In this document: in pieces, positions 51,498-59,581 of the stretch
How the letters are laid out: each line of letters opens with the position of its first letter
Numbering within the stretch: the stretch's first letter is position 1
DNA from: Sporosarcina sp. 6E9
Lineage (GTDB): Bacteria > Bacillota > Bacilli > Bacillales_A > Planococcaceae
Length of the DNA stretch: 64,000 nt
Reading direction: 5' to 3'
Assembly: GCF_017921835.1 (NCBI RefSeq)
Contig: NZ_JAGEMN010000001.1
Location: 1,419,874 to 1,483,873 of the forward strand
Notes under the pieces: model-generated
What the model was told of the DNA's origin: nothing
Databases searched by the model: none
The model's input: the letters and a program-made list of their open reading frames with translations, nothing else
Position numbers and translations under genes: made by a program

Positions 51498-52078
51498 AAT
51501 AATTCCTCCTGTTTCCGCTCCGTCGTCCGGTACATATAAAATTGGCCTGTAAACACGACCACATCACCGACTTTGGAAACTACCTCAACAAGTGTTCGTT
51601 TTTCCATATTGCTCTCTTCTTTAACATCAGCACGTGCGATGACTCTGTCGCCGGCTTTCACTGGCTTTAGAAATTCGATTGTTGACTTGACCGTTAAAGC
51701 AAGATCTTCGTCCATAACCGCGACAGCCAATGAATTTGCTTGGGCAAATAAGTGATGTCCACGTGCAATTCCACTTCGTTGGAAGACGTGGTCTATTGTA
51801 ACATCAAAAATAGACAATGCCCGTTTATCAAGTTCAATATCGATAATGTCACCGATTATTTCGTCGGAACTGAGTGATTTGACTTCTCCTGTCATCGACT
51901 GCGAAGCGACCCTTTTCAATCGTTTTCGCAGTTCCGGTATTCCGCATTCAAGTCTGTCCAATCGAATTGTTTGAACGCTTACGTCATAACGTTTTGACAG
52001 TTCTTCATCTGTCAAAAACGGATCTTGTTCTACCAACTTTTTGAGAAGTAATTGCCTCTCTTTTTTAGGCATTCGCAA
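51494..52078 (-). CDS. fapR: malonyl-CoA-responsive lipid synthesis repressor FapR
   Basis: A 194-residue FapR. N-terminal DeoR-like helix-turn-helix ([22 protein letters not shown]) and C-terminal hot-dog thioesterase-like domain that binds malonyl-CoA ([20 protein letters not shown]). The start is taken as TTG at 52078 (GGAAGGTG six bases upstream), giving MRMPKKERQ; an ATG two codons later is the alternative. Its own promoter carries a FapR box, so it is autoregulated. Confidence 0.95.
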   Translation of the reverse strand: MRMPKKERQLLLKKLVEQDPFLTDEELSKRYDVSVQTIRLDRLECGIPELRKRLKRVASQSMTGEVKSLSSDEIIGDIIDIELDKRALSIFDVTIDHVFQRSGIARGHHLFAQANSLAVAVMDEDLALTVKSTIEFLKPVKAGDRVIARADVKEESNMEKRTLVEVVSKVGDVVVFTGQFYMYRTTERKQEELL

Positions 52079-52095
52079 TCGTTTCACCTTCCGAA

Positions 52096-52112
52096 TTAGC
52101 ACTTGGTACTAA
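52096..52112 (-). promoter_or_regulatory. FapR operator
   Basis: Minus strand TTAGTACCAAGTGCTAA, a 17-base near-palindrome that fits the FapR box known from Bacillus (TTAGTACC plus inverted half). It covers the region just after the -10, where bound repressor would block initiation. Confidence 0.88.
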
Positions 52113-52116
52113 CATC

Positions 52117-52145
52117 AGTATATAAAGATAGAAATTAGAATGCAA
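52117..52145 (-). promoter_or_regulatory. sigma-A promoter of fapR-plsX-fabD-fabG-acpP
   Basis: Minus strand: -35 TTGCAT (52140-52145), 17-base spacer, -10 TATACT (52117-52122). The next base upstream of the -35 begins the hairpin repeat. Confidence 0.82.
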
Positions 52146-52266
52146 GCAAGAAATGTGGAAGTGACCGTTTAGATGCGACAGGCATAAGACAAGCTGACGG
52201 CGTGGAGTCTTTATCCACAGAGTCAGATTGACTTATGACCCGAGCATCTGGTCACTGGAACTGGAC
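52146..52266. repeat. hairpin intergenic element, copy A
   Basis: Plus strand: GTGACC-N4-AGATGC, then GACAGG-CATAAG, about 43 bases with a GTGGA/TCCAC hairpin, then CTTATG-ACCCGA and GCATCT-GGTCAC. Outer stems pair perfectly (6 and 6 bp), as do CATAAG and CTTATG. Copy B at 58551-58689 has the same core with different but equally complementary outer stems. The ends are also alike (GGAAG near the start, TGRANCTRGAC at the end). Confidence 0.88.
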
Positions 52267-52267
52267 A

Positions 52268-52305
52268 GCAAGAAATGTGGAAGTGACCGTTTAGATGCGA
52301 CAGGC
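52268..52305. repeat. 38-bp direct duplicate of the left arm of copy A
   Basis: Bases 52268-52305 repeat 52146-52183 exactly, covering the left outer stem and the GACAGG core start, and break off where the recG terminator begins. A half element with no right arm of its own. Confidence 0.92.
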
Positions 52306-52347
52306 GAAAAAACACTAGTGAGCTACAATCAGCTCATCTAGTGTTTT
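52306..52347 (-). terminator. intrinsic terminator after recG
   Basis: Minus strand AAACACTAG-A-TGAGCT...AGCTCA-CTAGTGTTT with one bulge, followed by TTTTTTCG. Confidence 0.88.
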
Positions 52348-52369
52348 CATCTCTACGATAACTAATTCA

Positions 52370-54424
52370 TCAATCAATTCGTTCATTCCCTAAGGCGCCT
52401 GATTCCTCAAGTTGCTTACGCAAAAGCACGTATTCTGGCGCTTGCCAAAATTCATCAGAGGCTAGAAACTTTTCCGCGTCTTTCCTGGCTGTGTCGAGTG
52501 CTCTGAAATCATGAACAAGATCCGCCATTTTGAATTCTGGCATACCGCTTTGTTTCCTACCAAAAAAGTCGCCGGCGCCTCTTAGCTCCAAGTCCTTTTC
52601 CGCTAAAACAAAACCATCATTTGTTTCCGTCATCGACTGCATTCTTTCCTTGCCTTCTTCTGTTTTCGGATCTGCTAATAGGACGCAGTATGACTGCGCT
52701 GCTCCTCTTCCAACCCGCCCTCTTAATTGGTGAAGTTGGGAAAGGCCGAAGCGCCCTGCGTCGTATATTAACATGAAAGAAGCGTTTGGAACGTTAACGC
52801 CGACTTCCACAACCGTTGTGGATACCAGTACATCTATTTCCCCTTCACTGAACTGACGCATAACGTTTTCTTTATCATCCGAATGGAGTCGACCATGCAT
52901 AAGTCCTACTGTGAACCGCCCTCGAAAATGGGTCGATAATTGCTCATAAACGTCAACCGCGTTTTGAACGTCTAGCTTATCGGATTCTTCAATAAGCGGA
53001 CAAATAACATATGCTTGTCTACCCGCTTGTAGTTCTGCTTGCATCTTATTTAATATCGGGTGTAGGGATTCTTCTTTCATCCAATGCGTTTCGATTTCTT
53101 TACGGCCTGCCGGCAATTCATCTAATACTGATACATCCATTTCTCCGAACACTGTAATCGCGAGCGTCCTTGGTATTGGGGTTGCTGTCATGAATAGAAC
53201 ATCTGGATTAATACCTTTTTCGCGGAGTACACGCCTTTGTTCTACGCCAAAACGATGTTGCTCATCTGTTATGACAAGACCTAAGTTTTTAAAAATAACA
53301 TCTGGTTGAATAAGTGCATGCGTTCCGATTAGTAAATCGACGTCGCCTACTGCTAATCGTTCAAGCAAGTTTTCCCTTGCCTTTCCTTTTGTTGAACCTG
53401 AAAGAAATGCAACAGTTACGCCGAATGGTTCTAGCCATTCAGCGAGAGATGCCGCATGTTGTTCAGCAAGTATTTCCGTCGGTGCCATTAGGGCCCCTTG
53501 GAATCCTGCTGTAATGGCTGCATAAAGTGCAATTGCAGCTACAACCGTTTTCCCTGAACCAACATCTCCCTGCAGGAGTCGATTCATCCGTGCATCGCTT
53601 TTCAATTCGGCACATAATTCGTTGACGACACGTTTTTGCGCCCCGGTTAATTCATACGGTAGCGAAGCGATCAGCGCTTTTACTTTGCTAAGATCATAGT
53701 CGATAATGACACCTTTATCCGACTCTTTCCGAATCTTTTTCATGCCTTGCATTTTTAACTGGAACAGTAAAAGCTCTTCGTAAACAAATCGTCTTCTAGC
53801 GTGTTTCATATGCGCCGGACTTTTAGGAAAATGGATCATTTCTAAAGCTTGCTCCAGCGTCGGTAACTTATAAGCTTCCAGAATGTCAGCAGGCAGTGGA
53901 TCTTTATGAAGTCCTGCGACGCTATCTAATGCGCTTCGCATAAAGCGACGAAAAGTTTTCTGATGCATGACGCCTTTTAAACTATAAACAGGTTCAAAAT
54001 TTGCTTGTTCCGACTTTGGACCGGATGTAAAGTTTGATACATTGATTGATTGTCTACCGCGGTCCCATTTCCCGGTTACGGTAACAATCGTTCCCGGTTC
54101 GAGTCGATCTTTTAAATAATGCTGATTGAAAAAGACCGCCTTCACAAGATGCTTGCCGGCGAGAAGACGGACTTGAAGACGGGATCGTTTATTCCCAAGA
54201 AATAGAACGGCGGGTTCACTTTCGACTCTGCCTTCGATGGTGACACGCTCATTATGCGGTGTTTCAGATAAATCTTTTAGTGTAAAATCATCATGACGAT
54301 ACGGGAACGTCAGTAATAAATCGGAAATAGTAATAATCTTCAACGACTCAAGCTGTTCTCCAGCTTTCTTTCCGATTCCTTTTACGGTAGTTACTAAATC
54401 ATTAAGTGACGGAGCTACTTCCAA
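52370..54424 (-). CDS. recG: ATP-dependent DNA helicase RecG
   Basis: About 684 residues. Wedge/OB domain at the N-terminus, helicase domain 1 with GDVGSGKT and DEQHRFG (DExH type) and helicase domain 2 with STTVVEVGVNVPNA and QLHQLRGRVGRG. Reverses stalled forks. The start is uncertain: TTG at 54424 has GGAG nine bases upstream; another TTG is at 54439. Either way the start overlaps the end of sdaAA. Confidence 0.96.
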   Translation of the reverse strand: MEVAPSLNDLVTTVKGIGKKAGEQLESLKIITISDLLLTFPYRHDDFTLKDLSETPHNERVTIEGRVESEPAVLFLGNKRSRLQVRLLAGKHLVKAVFFNQHYLKDRLEPGTIVTVTGKWDRGRQSINVSNFTSGPKSEQANFEPVYSLKGVMHQKTFRRFMRSALDSVAGLHKDPLPADILEAYKLPTLEQALEMIHFPKSPAHMKHARRRFVYEELLLFQLKMQGMKKIRKESDKGVIIDYDLSKVKALIASLPYELTGAQKRVVNELCAELKSDARMNRLLQGDVGSGKTVVAAIALYAAITAGFQGALMAPTEILAEQHAASLAEWLEPFGVTVAFLSGSTKGKARENLLERLAVGDVDLLIGTHALIQPDVIFKNLGLVITDEQHRFGVEQRRVLREKGINPDVLFMTATPIPRTLAITVFGEMDVSVLDELPAGRKEIETHWMKEESLHPILNKMQAELQAGRQAYVICPLIEESDKLDVQNAVDVYEQLSTHFRGRFTVGLMHGRLHSDDKENVMRQFSEGEIDVLVSTTVVEVGVNVPNASFMLIYDAGRFGLSQLHQLRGRVGRGAAQSYCVLLADPKTEEGKERMQSMTETNDGFVLAEKDLELRGAGDFFGRKQSGMPEFKMADLVHDFRALDTARKDAEKFLASDEFWQAPEYVLLRKQLEESGALGNERID

Positions 54425-55307
54425 CTGTTTGCTCTCCAAATATTTTTGCTTGCAATGCTTTTCCCGTAGGTGTTGCCGCTAATCCGCCTCTTGCCGTTTC
54501 CCGTAAAGCTGAGGGCATTGATTGACCGATTCGGTGCATCGCTTCGATTACTTCGTCCGTAGGAATTCGACTGACTACGCCCGCCAACGCCATGTCTGCA
54601 CCGACTAATGCTTTAGCCGCTCCCATTGCGTTTCGTTTTACACAAGGCACTTCAACTAGACCTGCCACTGGATCACAGACAAGTCCAAGCATATTCTTCA
54701 TGACTATCGAGAAAGCCTCAGCGCTTTGCTGTGGGGTTCCGCCCGCCATTTCAACAATCGCTGCTGCAGCCATTGATCCGGCCGATCCCGTTTCTGCTTG
54801 ACACCCGCCCGCTGCACCTGATATCGAGGCATTATTCGCAACGACAAATCCAAATGCACCTGAAGTAAATAAGTAATTGATCATTTGTTCACGCGTTGGA
54901 TTCAATTTATTTTTCACTGCAAATAAAGTACCCGGAACGATACCCGCCGCACCAGCTGTCGGTGTTGCACAAATCATTCCCATCGCCGCGTTTACTTCAT
55001 TTGTTGCGACTGCTTTACTCACCGCGTCTAATATGACATCCCCGGAAAGTGATTTTCCGGACTCCATATACTTCTGAATAAGTACAGCATCGCCACCCGT
55101 CAGACCTGATGTCGAACGAACCCCCTGCAATCCTTTTTCGACTGCTTCTTCCATAACCTTTAAATTATTATCCATTTGTTCAATAATATCTTCACGCGTT
55201 CTTTTCGTGATTAATATTTCCTGCTCAATCATTATTTCTGATATCGGTTTATTTTGTGATTCCGCAAGTGCGACAAGTTCTTTTACTGAGCTAAATAATA
55301 CATCCAT
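54402..55307 (-). CDS. sdaAA: L-serine dehydratase, alpha subunit (iron-sulfur)
   Basis: A 301-residue subunit of the two-chain [4Fe-4S] L-serine deaminase that gives pyruvate and ammonia. Gly/Ala-rich core (SGAFGFVVANNASISGAAGGCQAE broken by the cluster-binding Cys) and CDPVAGLVEVPC hold cluster ligands. Start at 55307 has GGGGGACG upstream, 13 bases after the sdaAB stop. Confidence 0.95.
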   Translation of the reverse strand: MDVLFSSVKELVALAESQNKPISEIMIEQEILITKRTREDIIEQMDNNLKVMEEAVEKGLQGVRSTSGLTGGDAVLIQKYMESGKSLSGDVILDAVSKAVATNEVNAAMGMICATPTAGAAGIVPGTLFAVKNKLNPTREQMINYLFTSGAFGFVVANNASISGAAGGCQAETGSAGSMAAAAIVEMAGGTPQQSAEAFSIVMKNMLGLVCDPVAGLVEVPCVKRNAMGAAKALVGADMALAGVVSRIPTDEVIEAMHRIGQSMPSALRETARGGLAATPTGKALQAKIFGEQTVGSSSVT

Positions 55308-55320
55308 TTTTTCGTCCCCC

Positions 55321-55983
55321 TTAATCGGCAATCGTTGAAATTTGTGTAATATGTGGTAAAACTTTTATTTCATTAATAAGTTCGTCATCGATTAACTGAT
55401 CGACTTCGATAACCATTAAGGCCATTTGACCTTTTTCCTTACGACCGACTTCCATATGCGCAATGTTCACGCCTTTTGTAGCCAGTGCATTGGAAACGTT
55501 TGCAATGACTCCGGCTGTATCTTCATGAACGACGAGCAGTGCAGGATAATTACCAGATAGTCTTAGTGGAAATCCATTCAGTTCAACAACTTCCATTTTA
55601 CCGCCACCAATGGAAATCCCCGTCAATTCCATAACACTTTTATCATCCCCAATGACAATTTTGGCTGTATTCGGATGCGGCATTTCTTCTTCCTCCGCGA
55701 TAAATTCAAATGTTAAACCAACTTTTTCTGCTTCATCAAATGAAGTTTTTATACGTTCATCGAAAGTATCGTAGTCTAGTAATCCCCCAATAATCGCAAC
55801 ATCTGAACTATGCCCTTTATATGTTTCTGCAAAAGACCCATAAAGGTGAATACGAGCCCATTTTGGTTGGCGTCCAAAAAGCGTCCGTGCTACACGTCCT
55901 ATCTTTGCAGCTCCTGCTGTATGTGAAGATGAAGGTCCAATCATTACTGGACCGATTATTTCAAATACTGATCTGAATTTCAT
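55321..55983 (-). CDS. sdaAB: L-serine dehydratase, beta subunit
   Basis: A 220-residue beta subunit. SSHTAGAAKIGRVAR near the start belongs to the catalytic core; the C-terminal ~75 residues form an ACT domain (LLVVHEDTAGVIANVSNALA). First gene of sdaAB-sdaAA-recG with a promoter 33 bases upstream. Confidence 0.96.
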   Translation of the reverse strand: MKFRSVFEIIGPVMIGPSSSHTAGAAKIGRVARTLFGRQPKWARIHLYGSFAETYKGHSSDVAIIGGLLDYDTFDERIKTSFDEAEKVGLTFEFIAEEEEMPHPNTAKIVIGDDKSVMELTGISIGGGKMEVVELNGFPLRLSGNYPALLVVHEDTAGVIANVSNALATKGVNIAHMEVGRKEKGQMALMVIEVDQLIDDELINEIKVLPHITQISTIAD

Positions 55984-56015
55984 CTTAATTTCCCCCTCAA
56001 TCTATCCTGATGCCT

Positions 56016-56044
56016 ATTTTACATGAAAAACTTGAATAGAACAA
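56016..56044 (-). promoter_or_regulatory. sigma-A promoter of sdaAB-sdaAA-recG
   Basis: Minus strand: -35 TTGTTC (56039-56044), 17-base spacer, -10 TAAAAT (56016-56021). The -35 joins the T-run of the fakA terminator. Confidence 0.65.
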
Positions 56045-56079
56045 AAAACAGTGTTGCTAATTCATAAGCAACACTGTTT
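56043..56079 (-). terminator. intrinsic terminator after fakA
   Basis: Minus strand AAACAGTGTTGCT-TATGAATT-AGCAACACTGTTT, perfect 13-bp stem, ending in TTTTTTG. Confidence 0.93.
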
Positions 56080-56086
56080 CCAACTA

Positions 56087-57754
56087 CTATTCGACTGAAA
56101 TAATATAAGGATAAAGTGGTTGATTCCCTTTATAAAGTTCAGCTTCCACATGATCAAAGTTATCTTCAATATAACTTTCAATAAGTGAAGCGGCATCTTC
56201 TGTTACTTCTTCTCCGTAAAGGACCGTAACGATTTCAGCATCATCGTCTACAACTTTTGATAACAATTCTTTTGTTACGCCTTCAATTGATGCATGCGTT
56301 GCTACGATTTTACCGTCTGCAATCCCCATATATTCGCCTTTCTTTATCGTCAGGCCATCAATTGTTGTATCTCTAACCGCATGTGTGACTTGTGCGGTTT
56401 TCACATGAGCCGCTGCTTCCGTCATCGCAGCTGCATTTACACTAACTTCTGCTTCCGGATTAAAGGCAAGAATCGCAGATAATCCTTCTGGAACTGTTTT
56501 CGTCGGTACAACCGCCGCCTCAATTCCTATGAGTTCCGCCGCTTGTTCTGCAGCCATGATAATGTTTTTATTGTTCGGTAATATTAAAACACGCTCAGCG
56601 CCGACACCTTCTATCGCTTTCACGATATCTTCTGTAGATGGATTCATAGTTTGTCCACCCTCGATAACTGCCGAAGCACCCACGCTTTTCAGTAATTCAG
56701 CAATTCCAGAACCCATCGCAACCGTTACAATTGCATAAGGATGTTTAATGGTTTCGGATTGTTTGACATTATGTACCTGATGATCTGCCCCAACAAGGTT
56801 AATATGTTGTTCACGCATATTCTCAATTTTAATATCGATTAACGAACCATATTTTTGACTAAATGAAAGTACATCGCCCGGTTCTTCTGAATGAATATGA
56901 ACTTTCGCAACGTCGTCATCAGAAATAACTAGAAGCGAATCTCCGAATTGGCTTAATTCTTGTCGATAATTAGATTCATCATAAGGATTATTCAATAGCT
57001 TTTCATCTTCAAATTTCACCATGAACTCCGTGCAATAACCAAAGATAATATCTTCAGTATTCATAAATCCTTGAAGGCTAAGATGATGCTTCTCATCTAT
57101 CAATTCTTTCATCGCTTGATCATCAGTTCTTTCTGGAAGTCCTTCTCCTTTTAGAGATGCCAAAAAGCCCTCGTAGACATAGACGAGTCCCTGCCCTCCG
57201 CTATCCACAACACCAACTTCTTTTAATACTGCAAGTAAATCAGGTGTGCGCTCAAGTGAAGCTTTCGATTCGCGAACAACCGCTTCCATTACTTCAATGA
57301 AATCATCTGTTGTTTTTGAAACTTCCACGCCAACATTTGCAGCATCTTTTGCAACTGTTAATATTGTACCTTCCACTGGTTTCATAACTGCTTTATACGC
57401 TGTTTCAACGCCATATTGTAACGCAGATGCAAATTTTTCGCCGTCAAGAAAAGCTTCATTTTCAATCGCTTTTCCAAAACCACGGAATAATTGAGATAAA
57501 ATAACACCGGAATTTCCGCGCGCTCCCATAAGCAATCCTTTTGAAAGTGCTCCTGCCGTTTCACCAATATGCGGAACAGCATTTGCAGCGACTTCATTTG
57601 CTCCCGACGTCATTGACAAATTCATGTTAGTTCCTGTATCACCATCAGGAACGGGAAACACGTTTAACGAATCCACATAGTCGGCATTTAGATAAAGATG
57701 ATGAGCACCCAACTTTATCATTTCCGCAAATTTTAAACCATCTATTGACTTCAT
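56087..57754 (-). CDS. fakA: fatty acid kinase FakA (YloV, DhaL-like)
   Basis: A 555-residue FakA that phosphorylates fatty acids held by FakB proteins so they can enter lipid synthesis. N-terminal DhaL ATPase domain (NVFPVPDGDTGTNMNLSM, GARGNSGVILSQL, ~1-200), a middle domain and a C-terminal FakB-interacting domain with GQTMNPSTEDIV and ILPNNKNI. The pair yloU-fakA is kept across Firmicutes. Confidence 0.95.
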   Translation of the reverse strand: MKSIDGLKFAEMIKLGAHHLYLNADYVDSLNVFPVPDGDTGTNMNLSMTSGANEVAANAVPHIGETAGALSKGLLMGARGNSGVILSQLFRGFGKAIENEAFLDGEKFASALQYGVETAYKAVMKPVEGTILTVAKDAANVGVEVSKTTDDFIEVMEAVVRESKASLERTPDLLAVLKEVGVVDSGGQGLVYVYEGFLASLKGEGLPERTDDQAMKELIDEKHHLSLQGFMNTEDIIFGYCTEFMVKFEDEKLLNNPYDESNYRQELSQFGDSLLVISDDDVAKVHIHSEEPGDVLSFSQKYGSLIDIKIENMREQHINLVGADHQVHNVKQSETIKHPYAIVTVAMGSGIAELLKSVGASAVIEGGQTMNPSTEDIVKAIEGVGAERVLILPNNKNIIMAAEQAAELIGIEAAVVPTKTVPEGLSAILAFNPEAEVSVNAAAMTEAAAHVKTAQVTHAVRDTTIDGLTIKKGEYMGIADGKIVATHASIEGVTKELLSKVVDDDAEIVTVLYGEEVTEDAASLIESYIEDNFDHVEAELYKGNQPLYPYIISVE

Positions 57755-57772
57755 TGAAATAATTTCCTCCTT

Positions 57773-58135
57773 CTACAGGTTCGTTACGCGAACTCCCTGG
57801 ACAAATATATTAACCGATTTTACGGATAATCCCACTGTTTTCTTTAAAGTGTATTTGACTTTTGATTGTACCTGATAGGCGACTTCCGAAATTTTTGTTC
57901 CGTAACCAATGATTACGTGCATATCAATATGTGTTTCCTCACCGATATTTCTTACAATGACACCGCGCGCAAAGTTTTCTTTTCGCAGAATTTCAGTTAA
58001 ACCATCGCGGATTTGATGCTTAGAAGCCATACCTACAATACCATAGCACTCTATAGCAGATTCACCAACGACCCTTGCAATAACGTCATTCGTTATATCG
58101 ATCTTGCCATACTCGTTTAATACTTCGATTGACAT
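57773..58135 (-). CDS. yloU: Asp23/Gls24 family envelope protein YloU
   Basis: A 120-residue Asp23/Gls24 domain protein. GVVGMASKHQIRDGLTEIL-like and the GTKISEVAYQVQSKVKYTLKK segment fit. Family members are cytoplasmic, membrane-associated stress or envelope proteins; the precise role is unknown. Starts the yloU-fakA unit; GGAGGG lies 8 bases upstream. Confidence 0.92.
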   Translation of the reverse strand: MSIEVLNEYGKIDITNDVIARVVGESAIECYGIVGMASKHQIRDGLTEILRKENFARGVIVRNIGEETHIDMHVIIGYGTKISEVAYQVQSKVKYTLKKTVGLSVKSVNIFVQGVRVTNL

Positions 58136-58262
58136 AGTGTGTCCCTCCGTATCATTGTTTTACTCACCCTATTGTACTATACTCCACATAATAATAAAAG
58201 AAAGCATTTTCTTTTCAAATTGCGTGTAAAGCTATTCCGCTTGAAAGTTGCATCAAAAAAGG

Positions 58263-58291
58263 TTGCAATGAAGACTTATCTGTGATAAATT
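58263..58291 (+). promoter_or_regulatory. sigma-A promoter of rpmB
   Basis: Plus strand: -35 TTGCAA (58263-58268), 17-base spacer, -10 TAAATT (58286-58291) with TGA extension, 60 bases before the ATG. Confidence 0.78.
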
Positions 58292-58351
58292 TAGTTGTAT
58301 GCGAATTTAAGAAATGCATCGCTTAATCTTCATTTACGAGGAGGTACAAAT

Positions 58352-58540
58352 ATGTCTAAACAATGCGTAATCACTGGCCGTAAAGCCCGCACAGGAAATA
58401 CACGTTCTCACGCACTCAACTCAACCAGACGTACATGGGGAGCGAACCTTCAAAAAGTCCGTATTCTCGTTGACGGAAAACCTAAAAGAGTTTGGGTTTC
58501 TGCAAGAGCATTAAAATCTGGTAAAGTTCAAAGAGTTTAA
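58352..58540 (+). CDS. rpmB: 50S ribosomal protein L28
   Basis: A 62-residue L28 and the only plus-strand gene in the window. [19 protein letters not shown] and [10 protein letters not shown] are typical. It has a single cysteine and so is the zinc-free (C-) type. Start MSKQC at 58352 follows GAGGAGG; the longer open frame is leader. It ends before hairpin copy B and shares a bidirectional terminator with spoVM. Confidence 0.98.
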   Translation: MSKQCVITGRKARTGNTRSHALNSTRRTWGANLQKVRILVDGKPKRVWVSARALKSGKVQRV

Positions 58541-58550
58541 TTTTGTAGAA

Positions 58551-58689
58551 CAAAAGCGGAAGGCGCCCGTCGAGCCCCGACAGGCATAAGTAATTCAGCG
58601 ACGTGGCGATTTTTGCCGGGGAAGAATGCAGTTCAATTCTTCATAGCTGAAATACTTATGACCCGAGGGGCTGGCGCCTGAAGCTAGAC
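58551..58689. repeat. hairpin intergenic element, copy B
   Basis: Plus strand: GGCGCC-N5-AGCCCC, GACAGG-CATAAG, a 64-base inner part (TTCAGC/GCTGAA and AAGAAT/ATTCTT hairpins), CTTATG-ACCCGA, GGGGCT-GGCGCC. The core is identical to copy A, while the outer stems differ but remain paired. Lies in the 3' region of the rpmB transcript. Confidence 0.9.
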
Positions 58690-58751
58690 GTGAAATCTCT
58701 ATGTTAGGAGATTCCCACAGTCCGTAATTTTATAGTTCCTAGAGAAACAAA

Positions 58752-58786
58752 ATGCCAAGCTGAAAAACTTCAGCCTGGCATTTTTT
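58752..58786. terminator. bidirectional terminator between rpmB and spoVM
   Basis: Plus strand TGCCA-A-GCTGAA-AAAC-TTCAGC-C-TGGCA followed by TTTTTTCGTTTTT; on the minus strand the same stem is followed by TTTTGTTT. The spoVM stop codon lies within the stem. Confidence 0.88.
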
Positions 58787-58913
58787 CGTTTTTCTTCCTC
58801 TTTTTCTTGTTCGATGGCGATGGCTTAGATTTTTCATCTTTACGAAAGACAACAATACATTTCCGGACTATACCGCTCACAAACTTTGGTAGTGTAAATG
58901 TATAAACGCGCAA
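58770..58913 (-). CDS. spoVM: stage V sporulation protein M, with C-terminal extension
   Basis: The amphipathic peptide that recognises convex forespore membrane and anchors SpoIVA to start coat assembly. The first 26 residues match B. subtilis SpoVM (26 residues): LPKF at 8-11 with the key Pro9, GIVR at 14-17 and FRKD at 23-26. Start is a TTG at 58913, with AAAGGAG eight bases upstream. The frame continues 21 residues beyond the B. subtilis end with a Lys-rich tail (SNKKKRKKNEK) and stops within the shared terminator hairpin. Follows thiN as in B. subtilis. Confidence 0.88.
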   Translation of the reverse strand: MRVYTFTLPKFVSGIVRKCIVVFRKDEKSKPSPSNKKKRKKNEKMPG

Positions 58914-58927
58914 CTCCCCAACTCCTT

Positions 58928-59581
58928 TCAAGCATCTGAACTCCTTACCATTAAGCATATGCCTTCACGGAATGAGATAGTACAGATATGAGAAGCTGTC
59001 TCGTTACTTGTAAACTTCGTCATGCCTAATTCAAGTGTTTCCTCACTTGTTTCATACTTGAATCCAGTAAGCGTAAGGCCTGTCACGCTTCGTCCAAATG
59101 AAAAAAAAGAAACAAATGGATAACGATTTTCCCGAACCAACTTATGTACAGCTGGTAGAAGGATAGACATTGCATTTGTTTGATTGATAATCGAAAATGA
59201 AATGCTTGGATATTCAATTTGAATTCGGTACAGAAGATGTAGTGCAGACGCGGAATGATCAAGTCGACCGCCTGTGACACCCGTTAGTAATACATGTTCT
59301 GGGTTATAGGAAAGCGCACGTTCAATCGCCAATTCAGTATCGGTTTCATCTTTTTCCGCATTGAATTTCGAAATATTTTTTACTGCTTTTTTTATTTTTT
59401 CATACTCTTCAATTGAAACAGAATCGAAATCCCCTACTGCTTCTTTTGGTGTAATTCCTTTTTCAAGTAGATGAACTGCCCCTCTGTCTGCACCGATAAA
59501 AACAGTCTCATCCACATGGAATCCGGATAAATCCGCTATCTCATGTTCTGGCCCACCCGCACAGACAATGGCATATTTCAT
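58928..59581 (-). CDS. thiN: thiamine pyrophosphokinase
   Basis: A 217-residue enzyme that makes thiamine diphosphate from thiamine. FIGADRGAVHLL, VGDFDSVS and KDETDTELAIERAL form the catalytic part; TGGRLDHSASALHLL follows. ATG overlaps the rpe stop by 4 bases. Confidence 0.95.
   Translation of the reverse strand: MKYAIVCAGGPEHEIADLSGFHVDETVFIGADRGAVHLLEKGITPKEAVGDFDSVSIEEYEKIKKAVKNISKFNAEKDETDTELAIERALSYNPEHVLLTGVTGGRLDHSASALHLLYRIQIEYPSISFSIINQTNAMSILLPAVHKLVRENRYPFVSFFSFGRSVTGLTLTGFKYETSEETLELGMTKFTSNETASHICTISFREGICLMVRSSDA

Noticed and set aside
52146..52305. Insertion sequence or attachment site near fapR
   Set aside because: No transposase or recombinase gene; the 38-base direct repeat is a partial copy of a hairpin element rather than a target duplication.
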